From Gracilariopsis chorda (Eukaryota > Rhodophyta > Florideophyceae > Gracilariales > Gracilariaceae), in the NCBI GenBank assembly GCA_003194525.1, contig NBIV01000597.1, positions 1-32,123 of the forward strand: 32,123 nucleotides of DNA. Direction: 5' to 3'. The notes beneath the pieces were generated by a model. That model did not search any database. It saw nothing but the letters and a program-made list of their open reading frames with translations, and was not told where the DNA came from. Made by a program: the position numbers and the translations under genes. Within the stretch, counting starts at the first letter, position 1. The number at the start of each line of letters is the position of its first letter. Shown here in pieces: positions 27,873 through 32,123 of the stretch.

Positions 27873-29668
27873 TTATGACCGAGGAGCGAGACTTTTCGAC
27901 CTCTGGTGCCTCTGACTTCGACGCCGAGGGCTTTTCTCCTTGATAGAAGGCTCCCGTGCCCAGTTTTTCTGAGCTACCTCGCGCTCTTTCTGCTGGTCTT
28001 CGGGGACCGCAGGGACTGCGGCATTGCCACTCGGTGGTGGTACTGGTGCCGTGCGTTGAGTTGGGAAAGCTGCGAGAGAGCGTGGAAAATCCGACTTTGC
28101 CCTCAAGTAAGAGGTCGCAGGAACCCTCTCCCTTTCCGCAGGGTTTAACGCCTCGTAGTGTGCGATTGCCTTTGCCATCTACTTAAGAGTAAGGAATCAA
28201 TTGGTCGAAACATGTCCTGGGCGATGACACAAGTGACAGATAATCGAGCGGAGCTGCTCCGCCGTGTGCGGCCTCCTGTCTTGCCGTTGCGGGTACGGGT
28301 CTCGACAGCCTGGACGTTGGTGGGTTTTCGCGCCGGAGTATGGAACCCGCAATGCCGGGATATGGTTTCCGGCGTACAAGGCGGGGTCTGTCTCCTCCGT
28401 AGGAGCCTCCGTCATCGATGGTAGATCCCGGTCGGGAGGGACTGGAAATCCTTCTGGACGAGGTGTAGGTTGTCTTAGTCATCACGATGGTTAAACCGCG
28501 TTAATGAGAGCGACGGGAAGAATCCCTCCAAATGGAGGACTTTCCAGGAACGTGGTTTGAAGCCCTGACGCGCACGCAGCGCGTCACCCTTCGCCTGGGC
28601 GAATTGTACGAGCTCCAGGTACGTGACCTTCCGTCTGTCCTCCCGATGACAGGCAACCAGAGTCCTACTAGTAGGGTCGAGGCCATCGACGAGCACAGTA
28701 CACCGCTCTTGTGCGGGCTAAACATTACCACATCTGTGGAAGGCTTTGTTCAGCCGCGTGGAGTAGACTGTCTCCGATTCATCCGGCTTTTGCTTGGTGT
28801 CCCTCAACGTGAAAATTGTAGATTGTATTGCATTCCTTGTGGCATGGGAGCGCAGCAAATATTGCACCGCCTCTGGCCAACAGGAGACACCTCCTTCGAA
28901 GGCCGTCGATGAGCCACGTACCAAGTTGAACTGGCCCTCGGCCATTCCCTTGAGGAAATAGGGCAACGCAACGTAAACCTGGGCCTCACTCATTCCGATT
29001 ATATCGGCTTGCGCTACAAAGTGGGCTAGTAAGTCCAGGATAAGAATTGGATCCTCCCCAGAGAATTCCTTTTGGTGCTTTTTTAACTGCAAATGACGAA
29101 TGCAGTCCTTCACACGACTAGTCCCCCTCGGGGTGCAATCCATGTTGGAGTCCTCCAGCCGATAGTATCGGTACGAGAGTAGCTTCCGATATAGTAGGTT
29201 TGTCGGCTTCAGTTCCTTGAGACCAAGGTGCTTCCTGCCTTTTTCCCGGCCACGGACGGCTCCTTGAGTTGCTTCCGTCACCTTTGAACGCGTAGCGCGG
29301 GAGCTGTGGTATTCTCGCTCGCTTTCCGAGGACTCGGAAGACGATGGAGAACCCAGATCCATCTCGACTGCCTTCTTCTGCTCATTGCGGGCTTTGGCAA
29401 GGTGCGACTTCCGGGATCCTTCCTCGGGTTCTAGGATAGCGGCGGGAGCTGCGGCGTCCATAACAATGATCTGATCCACCGTCTCGAGACGGGCTATCAG
29501 ACGAGTAATCTGTTCAGCCGCCTCCTTGTGGAGGGTTTCCGGAACCTTCCGGGTCTCCAACAGTTTGTTGACGTCAGACCTCAAGGCACGAACGTCTTTG
29601 GTTACGTCCCGCACGTCCGAGGTACCAAACCGGACAGGCAGGGCGGTTAAATCCTGGAGTAGAGCCAC
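27873..29668 (-). pseudogene. gag: gag of E2, broken
   Basis: The longest piece, 28718-29668 (316 codons), covers the coiled-coil-like N-terminal region (DVRALRSDVNKLLE, ITRLIARLETVDQ), an acidic Ser-rich part and the conserved GLKELKPTN to LNKAFHRCGNV blocks. It stops at TAG 28718-28720 in frame with LVDGLDPTSRTLVA. The nucleocapsid knuckle reads LICHLCHRPGHVSTN followed by TGA at 28197-28199, exactly where the last Cys should be. The last piece (27873-28178) matches the E1 region after the knuckle (ATSYLRAKSDFPR). The 29669-30072 leader holds DEYSLRKLEAQV in another frame, so coding began further upstream. Confidence 0.85.
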
Positions 29669-30072
29669 CTGAGAGGATTGTAAAAATCCTCACCTGTGCC
29701 TCCAACTTCCGGAGGCTGTACTCATCGGACTTCAACGACGGGCTGCTGCCGCGTTGGGCGCGGGATCAGCCAGTCCTCGAGCAGGGGGGCACCGTTATCA
29801 TAACGGGCTCCCCGGGAAGCTGGGCCTTGTTAATCACCTCCCGGCACTCCCAGAACGTCCTGCGGAAGCGGAGGAAGAGTCTGGGTAGACCAGAGGAAAC
29901 GGGCACCGATGCAGCTCTGGACCGAGCTTTCGGTGGACGAGATATCTCCTGCCGATACAGATCGAATCAAGGCAGACCACAACACAACTTCCGATCATTC
30001 GGACAAGATTAAAGATAACCGTAAGCACGGGGTAGAATTTCAATTCCGGAATCCGGGAACAATCCGATTTTA

Positions 30073-30085
30073 GGTCGGGACACCA
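30073..30085 (-). other. Primer-binding site of E2
   Basis: On the minus strand TGGTGTCCCGACC lies one base after the LTR. It differs at one position from the E1 site. The adjoining LTR end reads GGCA instead of the GGCACCACA seen in the other LTR, so a few terminal bases have been lost here. Confidence 0.72.
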
Positions 30086-30086
30086 G

Positions 30087-30895
30087 TGCCAAAACCGTGA
30101 GTTAACGGAGGAAACCCACTACTGCGGACGGGACACCTCAAGGTGTTCAGCCTTGCTCCCCTGTATGGGGTAATTCAGCCGTAGAGCCCTCCGAGTAGTC
30201 GGCGCGTGCCGGGCGTAACTCCGGGCGACTACGTCCTGCCTTACAGACGGGGGTGTGTAGGATGGCTTAGAACTGGGGATCTGGATGCGCCGGGCCACGG
30301 CTATCTCCAGGGACCAGAATGGGCGTACAACGACGAGATGCACTGCGGAGCACTGTCTTGTGACAACGATAAATGATCCCGAGACTTCTGCGCAAACCTG
30401 GATACAGGGCGGAGTAGAATGAACCGTAACACGGGTAAGGACCAAATAAAGAAACAAATAAAGAAACAAGAACAAGTACCGTTACTAACGGGTGGTCACT
30501 CCTCGGTGAGACAAGGGGGATCACTAGACCGGAGGCGGTGAGGGGACCCTCCAAGAGTGGAGTTGTACCCGTACACCGACGGTGAAGTTAGAGCCAAGTC
30601 CCTCGTTGGAGTTTTACTTTTGGGGAGGAGTGGCAGCGGCCGCTCCCTTAAATACCATATTCCGGCACAGTCTGGCAGCACACCCACGTGTGCTACTGGC
30701 CGTGGGCACGGAGCACCCCGCTAGTTGGGCGCATGACGTCCCACATGTACTATTATTACCCTCTATACAGAGGTACCCCCTAATGGGGCAATCAGGTGAC
30801 GGATACTCATATACACCCTATCCACCCCGGGGATACCGCCATCCCGTTATGAATAACGGTTTGATCCCCTCGTCTTGAGAGCACATTGCACCACA
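30087..30895 (-). repeat. 5' LTR of E2
   Basis: Pairs with 19823-20663. The outer end is GCACCACA next to GTAGA. The inner end is short by about five bases. The GC palindrome beside the TATA-like box is degraded here (about 30632-30652). The first aORF codons are present but reach a stop after about nine codons, reading toward flanking DNA. Confidence 0.92.
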
Positions 30896-30900
30896 GTAGA
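30896..30900. repeat. Target-site duplication of E2, right copy
   Basis: GTAGA matches 19818-19822 exactly and directly follows the LTR end. Confidence 0.85.
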
Positions 30901-32123
30901 ATGGCTCCCCGTTCTTCACCCTCCTCGTACGGCCGCAGATAATGGAATCGAGGAAATGAGCACTGCAAAACACGCATTTCCCACGCAGAGCTTTGTCTGG
31001 CACATATTGCTTGTCTTGCGTGCTAGAAGGCACAAATATCGGAGAAATCTGGTACATATTGGGAAGATTCCAATAGAAAAGGATAGTTGTCTACACTGAG
31101 AGCAGAGTCCACTACACAAGTTCCTCCGGTAGGCACATAAATCTGTTCCAGCTTTCTATATATCGACCTCCATTCTGCGATGGTAGAATCTTGCATACAA
31201 CCTGAATCGTTTATCAAACACGCTATAATATCCCATCAGAAAATACAAACACATTGAAAACAAAATGATTGTGCTGCCACCCATTGTAAAACCTGTTCTG
31301 AATGATACCATGGTGCTTTGTTGCAGATAAAGTGTGAAACCATGAGCAACAGCGTAGACATCCCCAAAAAATAATACTTTTATCGGTACCACGTCACGAG
31401 CAACGAAAGATCTTTATTGTCGGGGTAGAGGCTATAGACGTAGCACCACTTCGTCTTCGGCAAACTGCACTTGCAGTTTGCGGTCATCACGCCATACCAA
31501 GGCGGAGCTGTCTCCTAAAGGTGGGGGGAGTGGGAATAAAGCGATTGTACGAGATTCCTGGAGTGCGGAGCGCGTCTGATGGCAGCTTATTCGAGCCCAA
31601 TGCGAGCACGATGGCCTGCCAAGCAGGATATACCGTGCTCCCAATGGCTCCGAACAAATTTTGAGATCTACTCTGACCCGCTCCGCCGATAAACCTTCTT
31701 CCATGGAAATAACATGACTTAAATGCTGCTTTGAACTGTTCTACTTCATACTTGTTAGGCATTGCAATTCCTGCAGCATGATCTTTTGGTGATGCTTAAA
31801 TATAAACGCCTTCCGAAACGAAGAAAACAGATGTAAAAGTGCCTTTTATCCCAAAAAGCATACAAAATGCAGCGCATGAGCCTCTGTAGCGGTATAAAGA
31901 GAGCATGAGTACCTAAAAACTTGATGCGGTTAGTTTACGTGGTCTACAGTGACAAATAAGACGTGTTGGGCGTCCTTGAATGGACCCATCAGAGCTATAA
32001 GGAGAGTGAGATTTGTAACAGGTTGTGAATGGCTTAAGAAGGTGAGGAAAAGCTGCATGATCAAACCCACAAAGCTTGATGAATGATTGATCACACCCAG
32101 AGACCAAAATAATTTCAAACACC
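30896..32123 (-). pseudogene. PIF/Harbinger (DDE_Tnp_4) transposase, N-terminal and central part
   Basis: Reading down the minus strand: IKLCGFDHAAFPHLLKPF and SHSPYSSDGSI (N-terminal helices), MPNKYEVEQFKAAF, DVYAVAHGFTLYLQQS, GCMQDSTIAEWRSIYRKLEQIYV, CVVDSALSVDNYPFLLESSQYV, then after a frameshift ARQSSAWEMRVLQCSFPR and a PYEEGEERGAIL-like end at the E2 junction. This is the order of the Harbinger nuclease core. The first catalytic Asp (expected VADG) is His, the second (MQDST) is kept and the Glu of the SEWGMR-type motif is Ala. Several frame changes, and about 300 bp of unrelated sequence (about 31400-31700), break it further. The N-terminus runs off the window. It continues at 19708-19822 beyond E2. 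Confidence 0.78.

Larger units (their letters stand above)
19823..30895 (-). mobile_element. Ty3/gypsy chromodomain LTR retrotransposon E2, complete but decayed
   Basis: An 11.07-kb element bounded by two related LTRs and GTAGA duplications, in the minus orientation. The order on the minus strand is LTR, primer-binding site, gag, protease, RT, RNase H, integrase, linker, chromodomain, antisense ORF, polypurine tract, LTR, the same plan as E1. Proteins align with E1 throughout but every frame is broken. LTR divergence is about 13 in 240 compared bases, so the insertion is old. It sits inside a PIF/Harbinger transposase gene. Confidence 0.95.

Noticed and set aside
1..32123. CRISPR arrays, rRNA, bacterial operons
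   Set aside because: No regularly spaced repeats, rRNA signatures or ribosome-binding-site-led gene strings are visible. The content is eukaryotic transposons.

Overview
This is eukaryotic, repeat-dominated DNA with no intact host gene that I can defend. It holds two Ty3/gypsy LTR retrotransposons with chromodomain-type integrases, a piggyBac-type transposase relic, a PIF/Harbinger-type relic and a broken copy of the N-glycosylation gene ALG2. The transposon mix and intron-poor coding style would fit a red alga or an oomycete-like protist, but that is a guess.

Layout: (1) 1-10914, element E1 on the plus strand: the last 204 bp of its 5' LTR, primer-binding site, gag (several frameshifts), protease, reverse transcriptase (one internal stop), an intact 1058-codon RNase H-integrase-linker-chromodomain frame, an intact 658-codon ORF on the opposite strand (aORF), a polypurine tract and the 3' LTR. 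(2) 10950-12469, a frameshifted piggyBac-like transposase. (3) 12470-18257, mostly unassigned sequence around an ALG2 pseudogene on the minus strand (14070-15330). (4) 18258-19630, a broken SANT/Myb-like (DUF6818-like) gene on the plus strand. (5) 19708-19822 and 30896-32123, the two halves of one PIF/Harbinger transposase on the minus strand. They are split by (6) element E2, 19823-30895, a minus-strand relative of E1 flanked by the 5-bp duplication GTAGA.

The most notable system is shared by E1 and E2, although their LTRs are unrelated by eye. Each carries a roughly 1.98-kb antisense ORF between pol and the 3' LTR. Its start codon lies 44-47 bp inside the 3' LTR, so it reads through the polypurine tract in antisense. 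It ends convergently with pol next to a tract that is pyrimidine-rich on its own strand. Both elements also carry three copies of a near-identical polypurine tract: one at the 3' LTR, one near the protease/RT junction and one in the linker after the integrase. Together this suggests a retrotransposon lineage with an extra, LTR-driven antisense gene and several plus-strand priming sites. E1 looks young (LTR overlap identical over 204 bp). E2 is old (LTRs differ by about 5% over the 240 bp compared) and its RT active site is mutated.
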